Positions 46,366-56,230 of a DNA stretch of 64,000 nt are shown in pieces (within the stretch, counting starts at the first letter, position 1; the number at the start of each line of letters is the position of its first letter). The position numbers were made by a program, and so were the translations under genes. Source of the stretch: Symsagittifera roscoffensis (taxonomy: Eukaryota > Xenacoelomorpha > Acoela > Convolutidae); contig NC_087070.1 of the NCBI RefSeq assembly GCF_963678635.1, positions 12,126,539-12,190,538 of the forward strand. The letters are read 5' to 3'. A model generated the notes under the pieces. That model was not told where the DNA came from. It worked only from the letters and a program-made list of their open reading frames with translations, and searched no databases.

Positions 46366-46570
46366 CGTGAATGCAGCAAAAACCTATTGACTTGTCTGAA
46401 AATGCAGGTGTTATTGCAGTTTGCAATATCAAAGTCTTTTCTTTAAGTTTTTTTGATTTAAGTTTCAGAAGAAATTAAGGAAAGAACAAGAAAAGAGTCA
46501 CATTTTTCAATGGATTTTAATGATAAAAGATTGATTACGTACGTGATATCAAATAGGCATAGAAAAAATA
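46295..46570 (+). repeat. Dispersed repeat, copy 2
   Basis: Direct copy of 40229-40510 with few differences; both extend past the TIR end, so a segment larger than the TIR element was duplicated. Confidence 0.9.
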
Positions 46571-46693
46571 AATATGCCAACGCTTTCTAATAGAAAGTTA
46601 ATGATGTAGATTTTAACGCATGTTTTACTTGGAGGCATATAAACACTCTAAAATGTGCGCTCACAAATCAGGAAAAGATTTAGGTGGGTAACG

Positions 46694-46725
46694 AGGGGGT
46701 GGTGGGGGGGGGGGGGGGGGGGGGT
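46694..46725. repeat. G homopolymer tract
   Basis: A run of G broken by a few T, including about 21 consecutive G. Likely unstable and of uncertain length in the assembly. Confidence 0.9.
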
Positions 46726-47773
46726 TGTGACTTAATAATTTGGCATCCAGACCATCTAAGCGGTTTATTTGGTCTCGAGGGTCGTATTGGCAATGATGAA
46801 AACAGATTCTGCTGAGGCATGCTGAATTGCATTTCATATATCTTCTGCCAGGGGTGGATCTAGGGTTTTATCGAGCGAATGGGGCATTTTCAAAAGACTT
46901 TGAACGTTTTGTCGACCCTTATTTTTAGGTCGACCAAATTGACTTTCGGAGCGATCGTAGAAAACTACACAAAACCCTGTTTTGACGAAATAATTTTGCG
47001 CCGCAAGCAATTTTTTCTAAAAAACATGTTAGAAATGCCTTTTTGGACACTTTTTGGAAAATTTTGACCATAAAGTTGCGTTGTTTGGCGCGCGCTCTCA
47101 TGCAAAATTAGTATATGTTTCCGAGTGGACGTCCATACAAGAAAAATGCCTATCATTCAATTTCATATATGGAGTTTATGTAAAAAAATGCTCATCATAC
47201 ATATTTCATAGCAGCTTTTTTTCTGGAAATTCTCTTAAATTGGCTGAAAACTCAAACTAAGCTTTGGTTACATAAGAACAACTTTGGCATCACAAAATAG
47301 CTTATTACAACTATGGAAAAAACGTTTATCATGCAAATTCATATGGCAAAAAGCTTGTTATTGAATTTCAAAATTAGGCAAAAGATGCTTATTATAAAAT
47401 TTCATACCATGGAAAAAATGCTATTTCGAACTTTGTTTTTTTTTGGTATTCAAATTTGTATGACATGGTCTGATCAGCTTTTTTATTTCATAGTATATAA
47501 AAAGGTATAATTGGCATTTTTTCTCAATCCTGATTGGGGCCAAAAGCGCCTTTAGAACATTTTAGGGTTGGTCAGCGAAAATAGATGACATAAAACAATA
47601 CCAAAGGGGAACCGCACCGGAGTTCCATGGATAATATTCGATTATAATGGAAAAATGTTGTCCAAAATGTTGTCATTATAATCCATTTTTGTGGCAAATT
47701 TAGACCACGAAATCGATTATATTGTCATTATAATCGATTATTTTTGTACAAACACAATCCATTAAACCCATTA

Positions 47774-47973
47774 NNNNNNNNNNNNNNNNNNNNNNNNNNN
47801 NNNNNNNNNNNNNNNNNNNNNNNNNNNNNNNNNNNNNNNNNNNNNNNNNNNNNNNNNNNNNNNNNNNNNNNNNNNNNNNNNNNNNNNNNNNNNNNNNNNN
47901 NNNNNNNNNNNNNNNNNNNNNNNNNNNNNNNNNNNNNNNNNNNNNNNNNNNNNNNNNNNNNNNNNNNNNNNNN
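47774..47973. other. Assembly gap (200 N)
   Basis: Exactly 200 consecutive N, a typical scaffold gap placeholder. Any frame running through it is meaningless. Confidence 1.
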
Positions 47974-48145
47974 GTAAATTTTATGACTAACCTCTCGAAA
48001 AAATCCCTTATATTTGATTGTAACCGATTTTAAGCGATTATACTGGCATAAAAATATACGAAAAATAATCTATTTTTCATGGATTATAATCGATTTTAAC
48101 GGATTATAATGGATTATATTGATATAAAAAATAATGGATGCTATT

Positions 48146-48398
48146 CAGGGGCGGATGTAGGATTTTCTCGAGGGGGGTGCGGATTTTCAAAAAATTTTCG
48201 AAAATTTTGAAAAAACAGTCCAAAACAGCGTTTTCAGGCACTTTTTGGCAAATTGCGTTTTTTTTTGGGCGCCTTTAGAAAAATTTTAGGGTCGATCGGC
48301 GCCCAAAATGGATTTCTTAAAAGTACCAAAAGGAGGGACCCTTTGGGTCAAAAAGGGGTCGAGTCCCCGCCCCCTTCCCCCTCTTAAAACCGCCCCTG
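48146..48398. mobile_element. hAT-like MITE, 253 bp
   Basis: Starts CAGGGGCGGATGTAGGATTT and ends AAAACCGCCCCTG, inverse 9-bp core ends. Flanks ATGCTATT and ATTGTAAT agree at five of eight positions, compatible with a decayed 8-bp duplication. Nested inside 47607-48512. Confidence 0.6.
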
Positions 48399-48592
48399 AT
48401 TGTAATCCTTTTTAATTCGATTATAATCGATTATTTTTCACGAAATTTATTGAGACAGACCACGAAAATTCAATATAATCGATTATTATTCATGGAATTC
48501 CGGTGCGGGAACCCACTGGTTGCTGAGGCGGTCAAACCCGGAGAGAAAAGCTTCCGCTCCACTACGCTCCCTCCCCCCTAAATCCGTCCCTG

Positions 48593-49127
48593 TTTTTGTG
48601 AATCGCAGATACAACAGTTATTATTTTATGAAATCAATTTTTGGCTGATTCAATTGTAAACATTTATTACAAGAAGAGTATGACTAGCACTCTTCCACAA
48701 TGAACGGAAATGGCAATAGTTTTTTTTAAACATTACGAGGCCAAACTGTGCACTGGATAGGCGCCCAATTTTGTGTCTCTATGTTTCTGTATTCCCCTAT
48801 ATAAGTCTTTAAACAAGTTAAAATTTTGTCGGAACGATCAAAGGAAAGTAAAGAACAAAAGAAGAACAAAGGGAGCGTCCTTGTTGCGGAATCCACAGCC
48901 TGGCCACGTAATGAATGAAAAGCAGGTAAGATGTGATAAAAGGATCCCCGTTAAAACCAAGCGTGAGAGAGAGATAACAAATTACATCAATTTTAGGCGA
49001 ACACGGCAAATAATTAACTCAACATGCGCCGGTCGGCTGTTTTAAAGTTTTTCTCAAACGTAAATAACATGCCTCATTCGCGAAACTTATTTGATCCTTT
49101 AATTGACATCATCAAAGCACTAAATTA
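48593..49127. other. AT-rich spacer
   Basis: A 90-codon open frame at 48773-49045 shows no domain and no conserved neighbour. Nothing else seen. Confidence 0.4.
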
Positions 49128-49987
49128 CCCGGTTTGACATCCATACACCGAAAAAGCTTATCAGACAATACCATACATCATGTGAATTTTCGTACAACTT
49201 CGTACAATTTTCGTACAACTTCGTACAATTTTCATACAACTTCGAAAAATGGTTAAAAAAAGATATAAACTAATTTCTGCGTTGTTTGATTCTAATGAAA
49301 AAGTCTGGTGATGAAAAAACCAAAAAAAAAATGATTATTATACAATTCCTATTATGGAAATTATATGACTAGCACATAAAATTTTGAAATTGCCCCTTTT
49401 TTCAGTCGCAAATCGAATTTTGCACTCAAACAAAGATTTTCCAAAAAAACTTCTTTGCACACAAAATATAATTGTGTTGGATTTTTTCCTTTTGGCTCAA
49501 TAATTTTTAAAAAAACGCTGAAAACTCGTCTTTCTTTTGTATGGCATAATTATGTATGTCTTGCCAATGTCTGATAATTAAAAAATTCAAAGTTTAATAA
49601 TAATCATCGTTGAAAATTTTGCCAAAATTTTAAATTTTGTTAGTTCCGTTACATCATTTGTGAAGGACAGCTGTAAGACCATTCAGGTCATTTTCCAGGC
49701 ATTGTAAATGCAAAATTGTCCAATCTTTGGTGCTTTGAATAAACCAAGGTCTTTGTCAAATGCGCTCGGTTACGAACATAAACCAAAGTTTTTCAAAAAC
49801 TTAATTTGGAAAAAAATCAAGTTTTTGTTTTATGGAAAGAAAACGTATCCTACAATTTTCATATATGAAAAAATGCTTGTCATAGAGATTTCAAACAATT
49901 TTTTGTACGTATGGAATTGTACGGAACTGTATGGCAAGAGTTTTTTCATATTTGGAAATTGTATGACAAAAAGTTTTGGTCAACCCG
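49128..49987. mobile_element. CCCGGGTTGA-type TIR element, copy 1
   Basis: Left end CCCGGTTTGACATCCATACA; right end in inverse GGTCAACCCGTG. The interior aligns over several hundred bases with 50922-51690 (CAAATCGAATTTTGxACTCA, TTTTGTATGGCAT, CATCATTTGTGAAG/TATCATTTATGAAG). Both contain AAAATGCTTATCATACAATT-type words. No transposase frame. Confidence 0.7.
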
Positions 49988-50329
49988 TGTAAACAATTTG
50001 AAGCACTCTAATTACTTTATAGACCCATTTACTTTATTCGGATCCCTCTATTACAAAAGGATTGTTGTCAAAAAACAGACAACTTTTATTTCATATCGGT
50101 CAAAACTAGACGATTTAATAATTTTCAATCAAAATTCAGAACAGAGAGCAAATTCAGGAAAAAAAGTTACTAGTTTTTGGTTTTTTTATAAGTTTGCTTC
50201 TTGTTCTCAACTTTGATTGGTTAATATAGTAGTTATCTATTTTATGACGTACCATTTTACAACTTGTCTACTTCTTGCTATTTAACCATCACATATGTAC
50301 CAAAAGTTACTGACAAACTTTTTTTCATA

Positions 50330-50921
50330 TAAAAATCACATGAATTGACAAACGTAATTTTCACATTACAACTACATAAACCGCCATGTGTAATTTTCAC
50401 ATAAAATCACATAAATTGACAACTAAAATGTTCACAGGAAAACAACAAAAGGACAAATTTAATGTTCACATAAAAATCACATAAAATGAAAAAGTAAATT
50501 TTACATAAAAATTACATAAAATGGCAAACGTTATTTTCATATAAAAATCCCATAAATTTGACAAACGTAATTTTCACATAACAATTACATAAAATGTCAT
50601 GCTTAATTTTCACATAAAATCATATAAATTTGACAAACGTAATTTTCACGCAACAATTACATAAAATGTCATGCATAATTTTCACATAAAATCACATAAA
50701 TTGACAACTTAAATGTACACAAAAAAACAACAAAAGAAACATTGTAAATTTCAATTAAAAATCACATAAAACGAAAACGTAAATTTCTTCTAAAAAATCA
50801 TATAAAATGACATACGTAATTTTAACATCAAAATCCCATAAATTGACAAAAAAAAACTTCACAAAAAAAATCACATAAATTGAAAACGTAGTTTTCACAT
50901 AAAAATCACATAAAATGAAAA
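50330..50921. repeat. Tandem array ACGTAATTTTCACATAAAAA, left part
   Basis: About 15 degenerate units of roughly 35-40 bp: ACGTAATTTTCACATAAAAA then TCACATAAAATGACAA. It resumes at 51691 after the inserted TIR element. Confidence 0.85.
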
Positions 50922-51690
50922 CCCGGGTTGATCTCCATAAACCGAAAATTACATTTCCCCACACCAAAAATGCTTATCATACAATTGCCTACATCAAATG
51001 TATGGAAAAATGCTAATCATACAATTTTTTTAAAAAATTTCCAAGTAAAATTGAAATTGCCCCAAAAATTTTTTCGGTTTTTTTTTCAACCTTAAATCGA
51101 ATTTTGTACTCAAACAAACATTTTTCAGAAAAAAATTTGCATGCATAACGTAGTCCACGATGCACAACAATTGGAGTTTTTTTCCGTTTCTCTGGATAAC
51201 TTTTTTTAAACAGGCTAAAAACTCCTGTTTTTTTTGTATGGCATGTTTATATACCCTTGATCAATGTTTGATAAGTTGAAAATTCAATTTAAAAAAAATC
51301 ATCTTTGAAAAATTTTGCCAAAACTCGAAAGTTTGATGCTTTCACTATATCATTTATGAAGTAATCACTTTTACAATTCAGATCGTTTCCAATGCATTGT
51401 CAATGACAGACGATCAACCTTTTGGGAACTCTAGTGTTGAGTACACCATGGGTTTAGTCATTTGTGTTCGGTCACGATCACATCACAAAAATTTGAGAAA
51501 TAAAATTTAGAAAAAATCAATTTTTTGGTTTATGAAAAAATGCTTATCCTACACTTTTCATTTATGAAAAAATGCTTTTCCGAGAGTTTTTCTTAACAAT
51601 TTTCTGAGTCTATGAAACTGTAGGAAATTGAAAGATAAGCATTTTTTCATAAATGGAAATTGTAGGATAAGCATTTTTGGTCAACCCGGG
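50922..51690. mobile_element. CCCGGGTTGA-type TIR element, copy 2
   Basis: 769 bp, ends CCCGGGTTGATCTCCATAAA and TTTTTGGTCAACCCGGG (inverse 10-bp core). It splits a tandem array: ...AAAATGAAAA before and AACGTAATTTTCAC after. Array units read GAAAACGTA, so a 2-bp AA duplication is plausible. Second copy of the family at 49128-49987. Confidence 0.8.
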
Positions 51691-51880
51691 AACGTAATTT
51701 TCACATAAAAATCACATAAAATGACTAACGTAATTTTAACATCAAAATCACATAAGTTGATAAACGTAATTTTTACATAAAAATCACATGAAATGACAAC
51801 GTAATTTTCACATAAGAATCCCATAAAATGACAAAAGTATATTTTACATAAGAATCACCTAAAATGATAAGCTTACTTTT
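51691..51880. repeat. Tandem array ACGTAATTTTCACATAAAAA, right part
   Basis: About five further units of the array at 50330-50921. Confidence 0.85.
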
Positions 51881-52767
51881 TTGTGTGGAAATTGCGGCCT
51901 TGTTTTTCAGAGAGATTTTATCGATTTTATCTTATAAAAACTAAAAAATCCTAATACTGACTTTAACACAAAACACTCATTTTGGTTTGTGGAACTTTCG
52001 TTAAGAAACTGAGTCTAGAGACAATATTTTGTATTAAAAAATATAATTTCTATATGTGGTCGTTTATTTTGAGGTATATACTCATCCTACCTGTGGCTCT
52101 GTTCATCTTTATGCAGTTTGTCAATGTGTGTTTTCTTGAACTATATGGTTGAGTTATTTGGACCTTTTGACAAAGAAAAGTTAACAACGAAAAGTGAAAC
52201 AATTACTTCTTGTGCTTTCTAAAATTGTTTATTCTACGCTTCTTGAACCTGTTGGTTCTCGTTTTCTTGAACAAAAGAATAGAACGCCTTCTAAGTTTAG
52301 TTTTTGTATCGATGCTGCAAAAACAACGATATTCACGAGAGCGAAAAATATTATATAATAAACTATATCAAACATAAATCTAAACATGTTTAAAATGCAA
52401 TAAGAAACGTGTTATCTCAGATAAACAAAACCAGCTCGAGCGCAAACAATAAGTCCGAACAAAAATGAGAAAGAGATAATTCCAAAACAGCATGTATATT
52501 TTGGATGGCAGTTGTCTAAGAAATCTCTAAGGACTCCCCTGATTCAATCAAAAGGTAAGATGTTCGATGCCCATCAGGATCTAACCTCGTTGCCTGAAGG
52601 CGTTAGGCATCACATCCTGGCTCAGAAAATAAACAATAAAGTATGTTGCAAAATAGTTCTTACTAGAGTGCGTCGAACCGCTTTACCTTTTGCATGCAAA
52701 CTTACAAGCACATCCAGTTGACATTTACCACTTTAAATCTGTAATATAAAAGCTGGATCTACTATAC
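51881..52767. other. AT-rich spacer, possible small exon
   Basis: A 69-codon open frame at 52512-52721 contains DAHQDLTSLPEGVRHH, and an AAAGGTAAGA splice-donor-like word lies at about 52551. No domain was recognised and no partner exon found; treat as unsupported. Confidence 0.3.
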
Positions 52768-52859
52768 AATTGCCCCCTCCCACCCTTTCAAGAAAGGAGG
52801 CAATTGTTAAGTATACTTAACAATTGCCTCCTTTCTTGAAAGGGTGGGAGGGGGCAATT
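52768..52859. repeat. Perfect 92-bp palindrome
   Basis: AATTGCCCCCTCCCACCCTT... to the centre GTA|TAC at 52813/52814, then the exact inverse to ...GGGGGCAATT. 46 of 46 bases pair with no spacer. Confidence 0.97.
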
Positions 52860-52947
52860 TTGTTGCAATCTGATAAGTCGAAAAGTCGACAACTTAATCT
52901 ATAGATTAAGTTGTCGAATTTTCGACTTATCAGATTGCAACAAAATT
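52856..52947. repeat. Near-perfect 92-bp palindrome, abutting the first
   Basis: AATTTTGTTGCAATCTGATA... to the centre CTA|TAG at 52901/52902, then the inverse to ...CAACAAAATT. 45 of 46 bases pair; the single mismatch is GTCGAC against GTCGAA. It shares AATT (52856-52859) with the first palindrome. Confidence 0.97.
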
Positions 52948-53162
52948 CGAAGTTTAAACAACTCTTTAAAGCTAATTTTTCCGCTTTTATTTATGGTGGC
53001 AATTCTTTAGTAGATACCAAAGGAATGGTGATTTTGAACTAGATGCGTAAAAGCCAGTAGTTTATTGAACATACTGACAATTACTATTGAGTGAAGTTAT
53101 CTAGTGCCCCCCGGCATTATAGTTACGTGGGTTGATAAAAATGGAATCTACAGAAGATAATT

Positions 53163-53168
53163 TTTATT
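53163..53168 (-). promoter_or_regulatory. Polyadenylation signal of the Rab-like gene
   Basis: AATAAA on the minus strand about 30 bp beyond the stop codon at 53197-53199. Confidence 0.6.
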
Positions 53169-53196
53169 GACAGTCTCGATGTATTATTATTTGTGA

Positions 53197-53711
53197 TCAA
53201 CAACCACATGGCCTTGACCTCTCTCGCTGTCCGTTCAGATCTCCACGCAAGTCCCCTTTTTTCCCGTCCATTTCACGATTCTCTTCCTCTCTGTCAAGCA
53301 TCATTTTGACAAGCCCTTCGAATGATTCTTTCACGCCCACACCCGACTTTGCCGAAGTTTGGAACCAAGTGTCGAAGTTTTCGCTCTCGCACAAAAAGGA
53401 CCAGCTTTCGTCGGGCATGCTTGCCAAATCACACTTAGTCCCTACGATGACAAACGGGGTATTGTCGGGAAGAAAATTCGAACTTCTTTGGCGCCATTCT
53501 TTCACGTGGGTCAAAGATGTGTCGTCAATGAGGCTGAAGCAGATCATGACCCCAGACGCGCCTCGAAAGAAGTTGGAGGTGACTTCTTTGCTTCCCGCGC
53601 GTTGGCCCATCAGATCCCAAAACTGAAGTTTAACTAGTTTTCCCTCGAATAAAATCTCTTTGTACACAAAATCAGCACCTATCGTAGGCTTGTAGTTGTC
53701 ACTGTAATGGT
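53197..53711 (-). CDS. Rab-like small GTPase, terminal exon
   Basis: The minus strand reads from a 3' splice site (CTTTTCAG at 53712-53719) as HYSDNYKPTIGADFVYKEI, the Rab effector loop region with PTIGADF, then WDLMGQR (G3, normally WDTAGQE), GTKCDL (G4, normally NKxD), TSAKSG (G5) and a C-terminal CGC, a CxC double-prenylation motif that anchors Rabs to membranes. The exon begins in phase 1, with one base of the first codon supplied by the preceding exon. The P-loop exon lies upstream (higher coordinates) and was not found. The changes in G3 (TA to LM, E to R) and G4 (N to T) suggest altered nucleotide handling, so this is a divergent Rab or Rab-like protein. No stops or shifts; the frame and polyadenylation signal support a living host gene. 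Confidence 0.8.
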
Positions 53712-55060
53712 CTGAAAAGAAAACCTATTACACAAGGTAATGAGGATTATTTATTCTAGGTTTTGTGTATCCATAACAAAAAAATGTCAATTTTGGCGTT
53801 TTTATTAACAACATCCCCTCTGGAAAAAGTCTCCAGCCGTAGTTTTCTGTATGCGTATTTTTCGATAATATAAAAATCGTCTTTTGAGCACAAAATTTCT
53901 GAATTCCTCCCGCGTTTTTTTTTATTCTGCGCCGCAAATAATTTGCTTGAAGTATTTGCATTACACTTTTAAAAAGAAATTTTTGTGAAGAAAATATCTC
54001 TTTATACTTTTTGTATATCTGTTGAGAAGACAAGTTTTTCCTGTCCTCCCATCCCCGGCAATTGCCACTTTGAACAGCCTGGATTCCGTCGGCTCTGCAC
54101 TACCGGCTCTGTTGCTTGACTGCATCTAGTTAAAATTTCCCGGCTGTCAAATAAGACAAAAATATCACCATCAACTGAAGTTTTTATTTCGCAATGTAAT
54201 AAATAATTAAATTCTGGTAATCATTATTTGATAAATTCAGCTTGCGAATGTAGTTTGACATGAGCTAATTGGTATGTTTGTAACTATGCAAGATAAACAA
54301 TTATAAGCCAAATTTGTAAATTATTTCAAATATCATTTGTATCAGTTGTTAGAAATTATTTGTCATTGACATTAGAACAAAGGAAGCCTCTATCGTCTGT
54401 ATGAACAGACACCAACTGAAAGATTTCTAATCGACAAAAAAACTTGGCTGGCGATTTTCTTTAAATAGGATGATCCCTATTCATTTTAATAATTGATTAA
54501 AGTTTGATAAGTTTGGTCTTTTTCTCGTTTTCGTCCAAATGAGAAAGCGAAAAATAGATCAGATATCAAACTAGACGAAAATAAGTTTTCTTCAACTTCA
54601 AAAAATATATGAGTCAAAATGAAGTCACGCTTTTGGATAATTATTTAAATTAACTTGCATAATCATTGCCTAAACTTTTTCCTTTGCAAGAAGCTTTGCG
54701 AGACTTTTATTCTAGTTCCACTATGGTCGAGTAGTGGAATATAAGTATTGACGATTCCTGAAAGGGAACAGATTTCTTACTAGATTCTCACTTGATGTTG
54801 TAATTCCGTTGTTTATTGCACTGCATAGCTGAAACCTAAACCTGAAATACAGCTCGATAAAGGTTTTTGAACTAAAAATCTATCAAATTTCTGGAAAATA
54901 ATAAGGATATCCGGTTGCTGTGCAAGTAGCATTGAATGTTCCGACCACTTTCTCAGAAAAATGTTCAACTTTTTTTTCTTCAAGTCAGTATTTGTTCTTG
55001 TAGCCGTGTGATGATAGAAGTATACAAACCCGTAGAAATTCATTTAATTAGGCATTAATG
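53712..55060 (-). other. Probable intron/upstream region of the Rab-like gene
   Basis: AT-rich. No P-loop (GxxxxGKS) coding piece was recognised on the minus strand, so upstream exons may lie beyond the LINE or be too short to see. Confidence 0.35.
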
Positions 55061-55299
55061 ACTACAATTGTCTTCAAAAAATATATACAAAAAGATGCAA
55101 TTTTTTTTTTCAAAAACTTCTTTAAAATTTTTTTATTCTTCAATTTTTGCATTAAGTTTTTTTGCCAGAGAAGCGCTAAGTAAAGCTTCCAAAACTACGC
55201 GGGTTGAGTTCACATTGAAAATAAGCACTACCGACGAAGTGTTCCAGAAACCATTTATCGTCAATAGTTTATTTAGGAGAGTAATATTATACAGACAGG

Positions 55300-55425
55300 T
55301 AAACAATAAACCGCATGTAAAAATCAAACCCACCAAGGATCATGCAAAAAGCTATGCAGCTTATCGAGGCATGACCCTGAAAAAACCTATGACAGAAGTT
55401 GCGAGATAGTATCCGACTTGATGAT
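55300..55425 (-). other. LINE 3' UTR block shared with the 12.5-kb copy
   Basis: 55310-55412 aligns with 12530-12620 (GATCATG, CAGCTTATC, GGCAT, CTGAAAAAA). It begins 17 bp past the LINE stop codon, so it is most simply 3' UTR. The opposite strand has an open 114-codon frame here (55068-55409) which the shared changes do not support as protein-coding. Confidence 0.5.
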
Positions 55426-55793
55426 TCAAAAAAATAAATCTAGAAGATCTCCATTATCTTTAACAAACAAAGAAAACAATTTTTTGAAATGCCCATTTAG
55501 CTGATGCTTTGTTAATTGGTTTAGGTTATCTGGTATCAGCTCGTTTGATTTCAAAAAATTATAACATTTAAGAGACACATTTTTCCATGAACGTTGCATT
55601 ATTTGTGTTCTAGTTTTCATGCTTGGTAAAGTTTTTGCCACAGAGGCCCGAGTAACCCGACGAGTATTCAGAGATTCCAAATTAAAAGTTTCAAGGGGAG
55701 TTTTACCACGAAGTTGATTAAAAGTTTCTTTGAATATTTGTCTGAAATATAAGTCAAAAACGGTGTCAATCTCAAACGAAAGTAGGATATATG
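55426..55793 (-). pseudogene. LINE ORF2 C-terminal extension (downstream of copia)
   Basis: Open minus-strand frame from the copia junction to the TAA/TAG at 55426. It reads ILLSFEIDTVFDLYFRQIFK then RGKTPLETFNLESLNTRRVT. The relative at 12842-13072 has matching QLRRQSPLRTFSLDLLKRRR, so this C-terminal domain is a conserved part of the family. It is cut from its RT by the copia insertion. Confidence 0.7.
55789..55793. repeat. Target-site duplication of copia (left)
   Basis: ATATG, exactly repeated at 59303-59307 after the 3' LTR. A 5-bp duplication is typical of Ty1/copia. Confidence 0.95.
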
Positions 55794-56131
55794 TGTTGAG
55801 GACAGACGAGCTCAATGCCAGACTAGTGAAATACCAGACCAAACTCAAGGTCAGACTTGAGCAATAGAAACCTAATTAAAGGTCAACTGGTATAAAACTC
55901 AATGCACTCAGACAAGGTCAACTGGTCTGCTGGTATTTGATAAACTAATTAATTAACTGGTAATTAATTAACTGGTACTATTTGATGCTCAGTTTGTCGT
56001 GTCATTTTAAAAACACAATCTCAATTCATTCTTCAACAATCAGTATCTCTTCTCTCTCCTCAGTTGAAATCTCAGATAACTCTCAAACCTCTATCCCCTA
56101 GTCCTACTTGCTCTAACTCTGAATCTTAACA
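55794..56131 (+). repeat. 5' LTR of copia
   Basis: 338 bp, TGTTGAGGAC...ATCTTAACA. A TATAAAA box lies at 55891. GGTCAACTGGT occurs twice and AATTAACTGGTA twice upstream of the centre, possible transcription factor sites. Identical to 58965-59302. Confidence 0.97.
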
Positions 56132-56132
56132 T

Positions 56133-56146
56133 GTTATGGGCCCAGA
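56133..56146 (+). other. Copia primer-binding site (initiator tRNA-Met anticodon arm)
   Basis: GTTATGGGCCCAGA directly after the LTR is complementary to the anticodon stem-loop of initiator tRNA-Met (TCTGGGCCCATAAC). Ty1/copia elements such as Drosophila copia use an internally cleaved half of this tRNA as primer, so the site is as expected for the group. Confidence 0.8.
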
Positions 56147-56230
56147 TTTCTAAACTTTTTGATTTAATAATTATTTGATTTCTGTCAGAGTTTTTTTTTT
56201 AGCTTTTATCTAGCCTTTAGCAAAGCAGAG

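Larger units (their letters stand above)
47607..48512. mobile_element. TIR element of the TATAATCGATTATAAT family, containing the gap
   Basis: Left end ACCGCACCGGAGTTCCATGG then ATAATATTCGATTATAATGG; right end in inverse ATTCATGGAATTCCGGTGCG. About 40-bp termini. The middle holds several ATTATAATCGATTAT words, the 200-N gap and a nested hAT-like MITE. Confidence 0.7.
46851..48592. mobile_element. hAT-like non-autonomous element, interrupted
   Basis: Left end CAGGGGTGGATCTAGGG; right end CCCTAAATCCGTCCCTG, in inverse. CAGGGGCGGAT-type termini are typical of hAT elements. The interior has CATTTTAGGGTTGGTCAGCG (47556), similar to the smaller MITE at 48146-48398, and is broken by the element at 47607-48512. 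An 8-bp duplication was not confirmed. No transposase frame. Confidence 0.5.

Noticed and set aside
47744-47977. Open frame through the N gap
   Set aside because: Consists of undefined bases.
48773-49045. 90-codon frame as a gene
   Set aside because: No domain, no splice or conservation evidence, in a repeat-rich stretch.
50330-51880. CRISPR-like array
   Set aside because: Units are contiguous and degenerate, split by a transposon; not repeat-spacer.
53728-54033. 101-codon minus frame as an upstream Rab exon
   Set aside because: No P-loop or other Rab sequence; looks like intron.
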